A stretch of 64,000 nucleotides of DNA, taken from Sorghum bicolor. Taxonomy: Eukaryota > Streptophyta > Magnoliopsida > Poales > Poaceae. The notes under the pieces were generated by a model. The model was not told the DNA's origin and did not search any database. It saw nothing but the letters and a program-made list of their open reading frames with translations. Within the stretch, counting starts at the first letter, position 1; the number at the start of each line of letters is the position of its first letter. The translations under genes and the position numbers were made by a program. The stretch is from contig NC_012870.2 of the NCBI RefSeq assembly GCF_000003195.3, positions 25,102,501-25,166,500 of the forward strand, given 5' to 3'. This document shows, in pieces, positions 36,501-46,303 of the stretch.

Positions 36501-37129
36501 ATCACCCTGTGGCTGCCAAAGTAGCCCTAAGTGATTAGGTAGTTAATACTTAATAGTCATACAGATAATCAAAGACCAAATAAAAATTGCTGATGTGAAA
36601 CGCACAGGTACGCCGTACGCGGTCGAAAAGATGTGATCCATTCCAAACCAAATTAGAGATCACAGCTTCAATCTGATGAAACATCTAGTTCACCGATTAA
36701 TTTATCAGGGCAAAACCCCGCTTGTTTCGAGCATCAACCCAGCGAATCTCGATGAAATTAGTGTGTCTAAAACAGGTATCCCACCTGCGTACGATCCGCA
36801 AAGCCTATTGGTGTCATTCCCAATTATCTCAAAGAAATCCCTCTTCACCTCTGCTAGCAAGTAGCAACTGGGCCCTCCTCTCCTCCGAGCTCAAAAGAAA
36901 TCTATTCCTTGCTGAGCCCTGACTCTACCCCCAAGGCCACAAATCTCAAGAATAGCCCGCAGTAAAGGAAAAGGAGCAGTTCTCCTCTCCGATATGAGAA
37001 CAAACAAAGAAATCCATCCAAATTTCTTGAAACAAGGCGGCGGCATCTTGAAAGTCGAAACACAACTACTATGAAGAAGGAATTAAGGGGAAGAGGTTGC
37101 GTTTCCAGTACCTGGAACTCGGTTTCCAT
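30589..37129 (-). CDS. ARD: Acireductone dioxygenase, copy A
   Basis: Seven exons: 37129-37112, 32408-32297, 32173-32079, 31953-31839, 31768-31644, 30805-30735 and 30646-30589. All have GT-AG sites and matching phases, giving 197 residues. The protein is a cupin-fold dioxygenase of the methionine salvage pathway. With Fe2+ it yields the keto-acid precursor of methionine plus formate; with Ni2+ it follows the off-pathway CO-producing route. The metal ligands are visible as H99, H101 and E105 in [12 protein letters not shown] and H144 in LPAGMYHRF. The first exon codes only METEFQ and is 4.7 kb away. It was chosen because its donor and phase fit and the N-terminus matches family members with an EFQDGK start. 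Intron 1 contains a 3.1-kb transposon. Family members are ethylene- and submergence-responsive in grasses, but no such signal was checked here. Confidence 0.92.
33403..36527. mobile_element. 3.1-kb PIF/Harbinger-like element in ARD copy A intron 1
   Basis: The left end GGCCTCCTTTGGCAG and right end CTGCCAAAGTAGCCC are inverted repeats with two or three mismatches, flanked by TAA on both sides (33400-33402 and 36528-36530). A 3-bp TAA duplication is the PIF/Harbinger signature. Both subterminal regions are GC-rich with CCCTGGG words. There is no intact transposase frame; a start-like ATGGATCATCTCC at about 33690 leads nowhere long. It is therefore non-autonomous. The interior from 34000 to 36100 is AT-rich with nothing recognised. 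Confidence 0.7.
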
Positions 37130-37562
37130 GTTGGAACTTGAAACTCGGTCCTTGATTCGTGCTCTCCTTTCGTATCGGGAAATAAACTCGGACCTCCTCC
37201 CCTCGAACTCGAAATCTCAGGAAGAACTGTTAGTACTACTAATACGGTGGCTTCGGCTGGGATTTGTGCATCTAGGCCCAAGGAGAATACTGAAAATTCG
37301 ATTCTTCCAAGGACCGTGCTGAGATTTTCTAATATTCTTTCTGGGATAACGCGGCCATTTGTTTTTTTTTTTGCAGAACGGAGTGTCAAGTAGCCCAAGT
37401 GTGGTACGGCTCTCTCCCGGTTGCAAAGCGGCAAGATGCGCGCGGTCGGCAGCTACGCAACGCAAGATCCACGCCGCGCTCCTCGTCGCCTCCCGCGGAG
37501 AGCGGAAGGCGTCGCGGTGCACTGAACCTGGACGTATGGCGCAGTCGCGAGCGAAGAAAACC
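37130..37562 (-). other. Upstream region of ARD copy A
   Basis: This GC-richer stretch precedes the ARD exon 1 ATG and should hold its promoter. No convincing TATA was found. Overlapping short frames on both strands are not supported as genes. Confidence 0.4.
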
Positions 37563-37798
37563 GGACTTGTTTAGTCAAAAAAATAAATTTTACAATGATG
37601 TATTATTTTTATTTCTATTTGATAAATATTGTCTAATTATAGATTAATTAGACTTAAAAGATTCATCTCATAAATTACAGGTAACTGTATAATTAGTTAT
37701 TATTTTTATTGATATTTAATGTTTCAAGCGTCGTAAGATTCGATGTGATAGGGAATCTAAAATTTTTTGTAACTTTTTTTAAGAACTAAAACAAGGCC
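37563..37798 (-). mobile_element. GGCCTTGTTT-family MITE
   Basis: The right end AAGAACTAAAACAAGGCC and the left GGACTTGTTTAGTC are diverged inverted repeats. The interior words ATTAGACTTAAAAGATTCATCTCATAAATTACAGG match the family in reverse orientation. It lies next to another copy in opposite orientation. Confidence 0.65.
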
Positions 37799-37827
37799 TT
37801 AGATTGTATGAAAAACTTCCATTCCTA

Positions 37828-38070
37828 GGCCTTGTTTAGTTCACCCAAAAAATCAAAAACTTTTTAAGATTCCCTGTCACATCGAATCTTGCAGTATATG
37901 CATGAAGTATTAAATATAGACGAAAACAAAAACTAATTGAACAGTTTATCTATAAATCACGAGATGAATCTTTTGAGCCTAGTTAATCCATAATTGGACA
38001 ATGTTTGTCAAATACAAATGAAAATGCTACACTACTAAAATCCAAAAAATTTTCAGAACTAAACAAGGCC
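37828..38070 (+). mobile_element. GGCCTTGTTT-family MITE
   Basis: The ends GGCCTTGTTTAGTTC and GAACTAAACAAGGCC are perfect 15-bp inverted repeats. The interior matches the 12085 copy closely (CACATCGAATCTTGC, AATTGGACAATGTTTGTCAAATA). Confidence 0.8.
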
Positions 38071-38554
38071 CAATTGAGGTACTTGTAGGGACTTCGGTCT
38101 CTCCAGATTCCTCAAAAATCAATTACATACTATTTATAGGAATTGTTCGTAGAGAAAATATTTAACAATGGTTTTTTCTCACAACAAATCAGCCAACAGT
38201 ATTTTTCGTCATGTTTTATCAGCCAAACGAACAAGACACTCAAACATTATTGTTTCTTGTTTCTGTGTTTTATCCGGAGTTCATCCAAACACATATTTCT
38301 ACAAACTTTGTGGTTTTCATTTCTTTGTTATGCATATGTACCCCCATCTTATTCTTATGTTTTTTTATTCTTATATATTTTTAAATCTTGTGTTCCAAAG
38401 GGGCCTTAAAATGTTATTTGATTTTGTTTTAAAAAAAAACTCATGTGTAGGGTTAAAATAGGGACCAAAGGTCCAGGATTTATAAAAAAACCACTCAACG
38501 GCTCTTGCCCAAGTGCTCCAGCCAGAGATGGAGAGAGGAGCCATAAATTAGAGG

Positions 38555-39349
38555 AAAGTCCATTACCGATCCCTAAACTTGTTCGAGTATGTCATCCTGG
38601 TCCCTAAACTCATAAAACGATCATTTAGGTACCTAAACTTGTTTAGTTTGTGTCATCCTGGTCCCTAAACTTGAAAATCTCATATATAAGTCATCAAACT
38701 TGTTTAGTTGTGTCACCCCGGTCCCTAAACTTGTTTTAAGTGTCATCTGGATCAAAACATGGCGATTATCTAAAAACTCTATATCGAAAAAGAACTTATA
38801 ACTTTTTCCTATGAACTCAAATGAAGATAAACTTTATATCAAAATTGTAGCCACCAACGCGATCTACAACTTTGTAGTTGAAAAGTTTAAAATTAAAATC
38901 ATTTAGGGTCCCAAAATATTTTTTGTAAGTTTATAGATTTTGAAATTAAAAATTAAAAATTAAACTTTGTGACACTAAATGACTTCAAATAAATATTTTT
39001 CAACTACAAAGTTGTAAGTCGCATTGAGAGCTATAACTTTAATATAAAGTTTGTCTTCATTCGAGTTCATATGAAAATGTTATGAATTATTTTTTTGATA
39101 TAACGTTTTTGGATTGTTTTGTTTTAATCCAGATGAGACTCAAAACTAAGTTTAAAGACCGGAACGACATAAGTGAACAAATTTGAGGATTTAAACAAGT
39201 GATTTATAATTTTAGGAACTAGGATGACACGGCTGAACAAATTTAGGGACTAACACAGTCGAACAAGTTCAAGGATCTAAACAGTCGATTTGAAAGTTTA
39301 GAAATCAGATGACACAACAATACAAGTTTAGAGACCAATAGTGGACTTT
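38555..39349. repeat. Foldback element of about 795 bp
   Basis: The outer ends AAAGTCCATTACCGATCCCTAAACTTG and CAAGTTTAGAGACCAATAGTGGACTTT are inverted. The complementarity continues inward: GTCCCTAAACTTG units on the left answer CAAATTTAGGGAC units on the right, and CATCTGGATCAAAACA answers TTTAATCCAGATG. TGAACTCAAATGAAGATAAACTTTATAT answers ATATAAAGTTTGTCTTCATTCGAGTTCA, and CTACAACTTTGTAGTTGAAAA answers TTTTCAACTACAAAGTTGTAAG. Nearly the whole element can fold into one long hairpin. It has no coding capacity and no confirmed duplication. Confidence 0.75.
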
Positions 39350-39980
39350 ACTCCATATATTACAACTCTAGTTTCTAGTAAAAAAACAGCTCCGCCTCCT
39401 GTGGCATGCAAAAGGAAAAAAGAAAGCCTCTCTAACTTCGCATCGAAGTTGCTGCTAGAGTCAAAGCCAGAGGCAAAGAGAGAGAGAACCAAAGCCCAAA
39501 CCTTAAACACTTGCATCTCCAACCAGCTAACCTTGTGGGATTGTCACTTGGGAAATTCTAAATATGCCCTCACAAACACACGTGTACACTCCCTATCTAG
39601 GAGCATTTTCGTCCAATTTTATCTGTCCATCAAACTTGTCTTGCCCTTTTCTGATTTAGCTGCCAGGCTGATGTGTTCCAGCCTTCCAGATAGTACGTTT
39701 TAAGTACGTAGTTTACACAAGACCCCATTGCTGCAACCACAAGAACGCAAAGACTATACCAGAAAAATCACCGTAAGGAAAGACCACATACTGTGCGTTC
39801 CCATAATTTGCAGTTTTATACGCATACATGCATCAAGGTTTCACGACTCCTGAACATGCATCAAGGTTTCATGACTCCTGATTATACAACACGCTTTTGT
39901 CATAACCATATGTTGATACTATGATGTACATGAATCCAAGTGATCATATATTTGTATAAACCGGAAAGGCAGAAACAGAT
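39350..39980. other. Region downstream of ARD copy B, no gene
   Basis: It should contain the 3' UTR of the minus-strand ARD gene. A plus-strand open frame at 39341-39703 partly overlaps the foldback element and resembles nothing. Confidence 0.45.
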
Positions 39981-41970
39981 TCAGTGTGCTGCAAGAGCAA
40001 ATCCAGTGCCCGCACTCACATTCTTGACATACTCCTGCCTCGCCGGATGGTCCTCCTGAGGCCGGTTAAATGCTGTCCAAACAGGTACCCCAATGAAAAG
40101 CCTCATGAGCTGCACATGTAAAAACACCAGAATTTAATATTAAGAAATGTAATAAAATAGCTTATCTCTATAAAGAAAATTTAAAAATACAGCCCATCAA
40201 AGTTCTTAATTAAAAAAAAGCATAACTACCACATACAACCTTGATTTGCAATTATTTCTACCAACTGAACTTCATTTGGCCTTTAGGGAGTCACAGCATG
40301 ATTTTTTTTGCTACCACTACAAATGGCCTGTTCTTAATTGTTCAATCATGGTGTCCTTGCCTCAGTTCATGAAATGGATATCATGAGTTGTATTCATGAT
40401 TGTGTCGCAAAGAGATCACCATTTGATCCAATTAGTAGCTCCTACAATCCTAAGTGTAAAATAAACGAGGACAATGATATTGGGAACACCACACCCTGAC
40501 ACCCCTTTGGGTCGGGTGACTTTCATATATATAGTCTGAACCGGCTTGTAAGCTAAGATCATGTTGGTACCTTCGTGTATTTGGCACTGTCAAGGGTGAA
40601 TCGATGATAAATTCCAGCTGGTAGGATGATCATGTCTCCTTCCTTTATCCAGATCCGAATCCACTTGTCATCTTTGTCACGGACATCAAAGTACCCACTG
40701 CCCTCCAAGCAATAGCGGATCTCCTCGTCAGGATGCATGTGCTCACGGAAGAAGTTCTTCACCTTCTCCTCATAGTTTTCCAGTTTGTCGGGACATATCT
40801 CAATAAGATCCTTCAGAAACAACACATAGTCAGGTAATATATCATACACAAGACGTGCAGAACACAGCATAAGAGATTCAGAAAGCAATTGGGATTATGG
40901 GAGACTAGTTACTACAAACCATGTAACTGTATCCTCTGTCTTTGCGGATTTTCGCTAGCTCCTCCTCGCTTTCAGATTTCTTAGGGTCCAAATGCCAATA
41001 CAACACGCCAACATCTGCAAAACAGGCCATCTACGTTGCTTAGTTGCATAACAAAGCAGGTCCACAACAAGGCCTTATTGGAGTTTCTGAACACCCTGCT
41101 TGTGGGTAGCTGATGTAGTAGTCAGATTTAATACTAATTTGACATCTTAATGGCAACATAAGTCAGGAACCAAGGATGTCACTTTAATTTGCCCTTGTCT
41201 GGAATCTGACTAGCTAACAAACTTTCACAAAGTACAGTAGAATTTTGCAGTTATGGCTGCAAAAATATGCTTGACTAAATTCATGCCCCAAGTTTATTTG
41301 CTGAGAGCAATTGCAGAACAGATGGTTGAGGTCAAAGACCACTACAACAGGAGGCATACATATTTGCAGCACAAAAATGAAGATCTGTCTAAAGAATCGA
41401 AATTTCCAGGAAGCATTGATGATGCTGATCGAATCAGAATTTGACCGCAAAGTGCAACTAATAAGTCTCTGTTGATCTAAGAACACCTAAGTCCACTGAA
41501 ACCCAAACGTACGGAAATATATCGAAACCGTCTGATGAACTAATTGCATACGACTTCCGTCTTCAAACAGGTGTGTTTGCATCAAAACAGAAAGGCTCAA
41601 CAATTTCGCAGTACGAAAAGCCTTGGATATATCCTCGTAACGAAAGGACAATGTCCGACAAATCAATAAGGAGCAAGCCGCAGATTGGGTCTGTTGAACT
41701 TTAGGTTTAGGAGGGATACGGGGTACCAAATATACGAAATCACCAGGAATCCAACAAACGAAGCAAGCAAAGAGTCCACATGAGCACCTTACCTTCGAGC
41801 TCAGAAAGAGGCACGAATTCCCTGGGTCGTTGGAGGTCCTCGCCGTTCTCCGCCACGACCCACGCCTAATATTGAAAGCAAATGAGCACAAGGAAAACAA
41901 TGGCACAAGGCACAACGGAAACGCATCGAGGCCCCCCTAGAGACGATCCAGCCCGTACCTGCGGAGCCAT
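39981..41970 (-). CDS. ARD: Acireductone dioxygenase, copy B
   Basis: Five exons: 41970-41959, 41865-41793, 41014-40920, 40810-40571 and 40109-39981, with matching phases, giving 182 residues starting MAPQ. Metal ligands are kept: H84, H86 and E90 in [12 protein letters not shown] and H129 in LPAGIYHRF, so it should be active in methionine salvage like copy A. It differs from copy A in structure. The two central exons are fused (no intron at GYFDV), the last two are fused (no intron after HPAR), and the N-terminal segment is shorter. The tail [18 protein letters not shown] also replaces the copy A tail. Copies A and B lie in the same orientation about 2.9 kb apart, indicating an old tandem duplication with intron loss or gain. 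Confidence 0.92.
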
Positions 41971-42046
41971 GCCGAGTGGAATTGGAGCAGCGGAACTGGG
42001 AACTCGCTCGCTTGGCTTTTGGATTGGGATGCGCTGCCCTGTGCGC

Positions 42047-42055
42047 GTATATAAA
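42047..42055 (-). promoter_or_regulatory. Possible TATA box of ARD copy B
   Basis: Minus-strand TTTATATAC lies about 80 bp upstream of the ATG at 41970 in an otherwise GC-rich stretch. Position and uniqueness support it; the match is moderate. Confidence 0.4.
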
Positions 42056-42216
42056 TCAACGAATGGAGGATGGATGGCTACCCGTGGCGTGGAGTGGGTT
42101 CCTGGCTTCCTGCGGTCTGCGAAACCAGATTGTTCCGCTTCTTTGTCCCGTCTCCCGTGTTGCTGTGTGATTGTGAATGTGGTGGGCGGACCTTCGGATG
42201 CAAAGAGAGCCACAGG

Positions 42217-42879
42217 CACAGATGGCAATGGTAATTACCCGCTGGGTACATGGCACCCATACCTTTACCCACGAGAAAATATTTTACCCGTTAATTTACC
42301 CATACCCGTGTAAGAGTAAGAGTTTTTTTCCCATACCCTTACCCATACGGGTAACGGGTAACCCATGGGTTATCCTTACCCATGATTCCAAGAATACTTA
42401 CAAAAAATAAATACATATTTAAATATTTCAGGCTCCTAATTTCAGCCAAAGCATCACAAGTTATTAATAAAATCATCAAATATACAAGCTCCATGAACAT
42501 CTGATCAAGTAATTACTAGATATCAAGTGGCAAAATTCACAAGTTCTCATGTTATGCGGCCGCTGCAAGGAGATAGGGGAAAGGGGAGGGAGCAGATGGG
42601 TGAGGGCCTAGGGTTTGATAACATTATATATGATTTTTATTGGGCTTGTGCTGTGTATGGTCGCTTTGGCTCATGATTCTAACTTATTGAATTGGGTTAA
42701 AATTACTCATGGGTTAACGGGTATGGGCAATGCAGTCCCATACCCTTACCCGCTTTACCCGCTGGGTAAAGATTTTTTTCCATTATCTTACCCATGGGTA
42801 AAAAAAATAGCCATACCTTTACCCTAATGAGGTAATTACCCATCGGGTTTCGGGTTTCGGATAAAGATTGCCATCTTTA
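42217..42879. mobile_element. hAT element with TSD GCCACAGG upstream of ARD copy B
   Basis: GCCACAGG stands at 42209-42216 and again at 42880-42887. The element ends are CACAGATGGCAAT and ATTGCCATCTTTA. The subterminal regions are full of ACCCATGGGTA and TACCCG words on both strands. At 663 bp it has no transposase and is non-autonomous. It lies about 240 bp upstream of the ARD copy B start and may add or displace promoter elements. Confidence 0.85.
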
Positions 42880-42887
42880 GCCACAGG

Positions 42888-43559
42888 ACAGGAGAGAAAT
42901 TGCAAAATTTGCTGCCACACCGTGGCCTTGGTTGATTCTTTGCTAAATTTTTGATAGCTAATCCATGGCGTGATGTTTGAGTAGCCCTAGAATAAGAGAG
43001 ATGAAAGAAGAGTAATTCTATAGATTGCAGCTAGTACTGCTTGCTTAAAAACGAGGAGCGACATAAATAGTTACGTCGGTTGTAAACGGTGCCAGGTCAA
43101 TAGAATAACATTTCTTTCTTCTTTGTTTTTTTCTCAACATCAATTTTTAACCTTGACACAGTACTTTATGGTGAGTCCTGTAGTGATTTCATAGTAATTA
43201 CTCACACTGCAGCCCAAATTTAACTGGGCACCACTGACACCTCTGTATGCATAAACAGTACCTGCCACCACTCACATTATGAAGGGCCTAAAGTTTAGTC
43301 ACTTTATTAGTACCTAAACTTCCAAACACACTGATTAAAAAAGAGCTAACATAGTTTAATTCCACTAGTTACTTAAGAATAGCTAAAATAGTTTTAGCTA
43401 GCTAAAATTTAGAAGTAGAACCAAACAAGGCCTATAAAAATGTGACTTTCCTCACGTCCCACTAAAAAAACATGACCATTATAAAAATATACGTATTTGC
43501 TACCGCTAAACAGATACTCTAGCACATATACTAACATATTCACCTCAAACAAGAGACAA
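42888..43559. other. Intergenic, MITE-like end only
   Basis: A GAACCAAACAAGGCC terminus near 43420-43434 marks a decayed GGCCTTGTTT-family element. No gene is seen. Confidence 0.4.
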
Positions 43560-45054
43560 TGGTATTTTAGAACTGAGAGAACCGAAGGCCCTTGGGTTAG
43601 GTGGTTTCTCTGGCCACACCTCACTCTTTGCCAGCGTCGGTGCCCTCTTCCCTTCCCACCTTGCTCCCTCCCTAGCCCCCTCTAGCCTTGCTTGTGCCGC
43701 TCCCTTAGGTCGCAGATCTGCGCCTAGCAGATGCGCCACTGTCACCCAATGTCCTAACACCAATAGCACTATCCTCCCCTTTTGACGACTCTGAGCACCT
43801 CCAGCAGCATGAGCCCCTACTGAGCGAAGCGCGGACACCGACGCCTCGGTTGTTCGAGGGGAGGTCACGTTGTTGCCTCCTACGTTCGAGGGGCCCGTGC
43901 CTTCATCTATGTTGCAGATGCCACCGCTACCATCAGCCTACCCACGGTGAGCGCTAGAGGTTGCCTCTAGCGCTATCGCCTCTCTTCGTGACTGAGGTGA
44001 TGACATTGCCACGGCACCCTGCAAAAACATGAGGGAGCAGATTTGGGGCACCCCGAACCCCTCCGCTACCAAGGCCAAATGCCACCACGGCGGCAGCCAC
44101 TAGCATGCGGGTGCTAGCACTAGGGTGGTTGGGCCCAAGTATAGGCCTTCGAGACCCGCCACAATGCCAATGGGCACCCCTAGCCCCTCCTTCCTCTCGC
44201 CGCCTGTGGCACCATTCTACCAAGGGCACTCTCAAGAGAGCGCACAGATGCTATCGATGGGCTTACAACGATGACAAGGAGTCCAACGACGACCACCCTA
44301 CAATCTACCTAGATGCCATTATTGTGGCCTCGTGAAGCCGGTAGCTATGTACCCGCCACGTGCCCACACTCATTCAATTATGGTTTCGGGCCAACGGAGT
44401 GGACGCTAGATGGCATGGACCTAGGCAAACGCATAACAAATATAGCCGGCCACACCCAACTAGAGTGTGGGCAGCCTACTTGGGCAGTGGAAGAGCGCAT
44501 CCCTGCCTGCTGACGCCTTGACCCTCATAGATGGGTCTCCGCCCCTAACACTAGTGGGTGGTGGGAGGTCCTTCCCCACCAGTAGACGCGACCTGGGCCT
44601 CGCCTAAAATAGCTCCCACAGGCCTTGAGGATCCCCTAGAGCTTCACGATAGATGCTTTAATTGTCTCTTATACAGTCCTACTCGCACCAAGTAGCGACT
44701 TGCCGATCGACACTGTCATGGCAATGGCAGCAAAGGGTTGCGATTTGCCACGATACTCTTCTCGTGGTGCCAACCCACCAACCTCCTAGCATGTACCCCA
44801 TGGTGCTCCATCAAGCTTAGATGATTTTGAGTGGAGTGCTATGTGGGGTGCAGGCGGAACTCAACGATGATGCTGGCAACGTTGGAGTAAGCCGACGAGG
44901 AGCATCAACTTGGGAGCACCTACCGACAACGTCGACAACAAGGCCGCTACCTCCACTTCTTCACACCGCTTTCCTAAACCATATCTGCTGGTGTTGGAGC
45001 TATGCGCGAGCGCAGGGCTTCCTACATGGGTCGACTCAATGGAGATGGAGTTCC
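43560..45054 (+). mobile_element. LINE-like remnant, left part
   Basis: GC-rich, coding-like but heavily broken sequence is interrupted by the gypsy element at 45055 and resumes at 59822 after the GTTCC duplication. No reverse transcriptase is visible. The identification comes from the right part. The left boundary is approximate, placed where composition changes. Confidence 0.4.
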
Positions 45055-45783
45055 TGTTGACACTGTTTTTGGACACGTATCTTTTGATACGTACCTAGAG
45101 TTAATAAAGAATAGATCAGCAGATGAAGCAACGGTAACTAGTCTACAGGGAAGTTGCCAATGAAGGTGGTTGCCGATGAGGAAGCAGTTGAATGAGACTA
45201 AGTCCAGAGGTGGTGACGTGTTCGTGCCGATGATCAGTATTTGTGTTTGCCGATGGCCACAATAGGAGACCTGTCGATGACTCTGAAGGAAAGCATGGAG
45301 ATTGCCGATTGATATGTGGCGGTGCCCCGGTCGGTTACAAGGGGGTAGTTTTATGTTTTCCTTAGTTATTAGAATTCGTTTTGTGTACGGGTTCCATTTA
45401 GTTTGGAATTTGAGTCCTAGTCGTGTCTGGTTGTAGCTCTTCAGACACGGTATAAAAATAGACCCTAGGGCAATGTAATGAGAATCTATCAACCAATCAA
45501 ACACAAGTTTTTACTCATATTCTAGCATCTACTTTTTCGACGGCTTCGTCATATTTTCTCTTTATTATTACGAGTTCTTAGGAATTCGTCGACTTAAGCT
45601 CGGCGTGTTCTCAAGTTCCGCGTGATCACCTCTTGGCCGTGACATCCGGGCGTATCGCTGTTGTCGGGACCAAAGTGGTCAAGTTACCACCTTTGTCGAT
45701 TGTAAGGTCAAATCGGCTGGCACGCCTTAACGTTTGAATCGGGTATTAGCCCTTTGTGTTTGCAGATCAGTTTTGCATCAACA
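45055..45783 (+). repeat. 5' LTR of the Tat-type element
   Basis: The 729-bp LTR starts TGTTGACACTG and ends GCATCAACA. A TATAAAAATA promoter motif is at 45451-45460. Five of the nine GCCGAT/ATCGGC hexamers of the 3' LTR are kept. The others are lost by single changes, three of them CpG transitions. Confidence 0.93.
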
Positions 45784-45829
45784 CATCTTTTGGCACGCCC
45801 GGTGGGACAGATTCAAGATCAAGATCAAT

Positions 45830-46303
45830 ATGGCGAATACCGAGTTCGACTTGGAAAATGTCATCCCCGTGACGGAAGCCAATCTCAGGGATGAGCAGAA
45901 GCAAGCTATTGCAAAAGCTATGGAGGACTACAAGCAGCAATATTTGAAATCCTTCAGCATCAACAGGAGTGGCGAAGTGATCCAGAAGGAAGCATTGCCG
46001 GCACCTCGACAGATTACTTTTGAAGCCAATCCTGGTAAACTTCAAGACATGGTTGACAATGCTATCAACCATGCCTTGATTAATCAAGCTGGTGTGCTGT
46101 CCAACACGGTTTTCAACGCCGTGGCTAGAACTTTCAAGGAAGGACAATTGCCACCAAATTATGTGGGCCCTGCCTATCATCAGCCAGGATCACCACTGGT
46201 CACAGCTCCATCGGCTACTACGACCGCTGCGAGTACAGAAACTACGGTTCCTCCTGAAGGGTCGAGATGGCAGACTAGAGGGGGGGTGAATAGTCCTTTC
46301 TAA
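45830..46303 (+). pseudogene. gag, N-terminal piece
   Basis: The frame opens MANTEFDLENV 46 bases after the 5' LTR, just after the leader TTTTGGCACGCCCGGTGGGAC. It runs about 143 codons before entering the nested repeat near 46259, so its last dozen codons are not gag. It contains no zinc knuckle. The upstream ATG at 45734 in the same frame lies inside the LTR and was not chosen. Confidence 0.75.
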
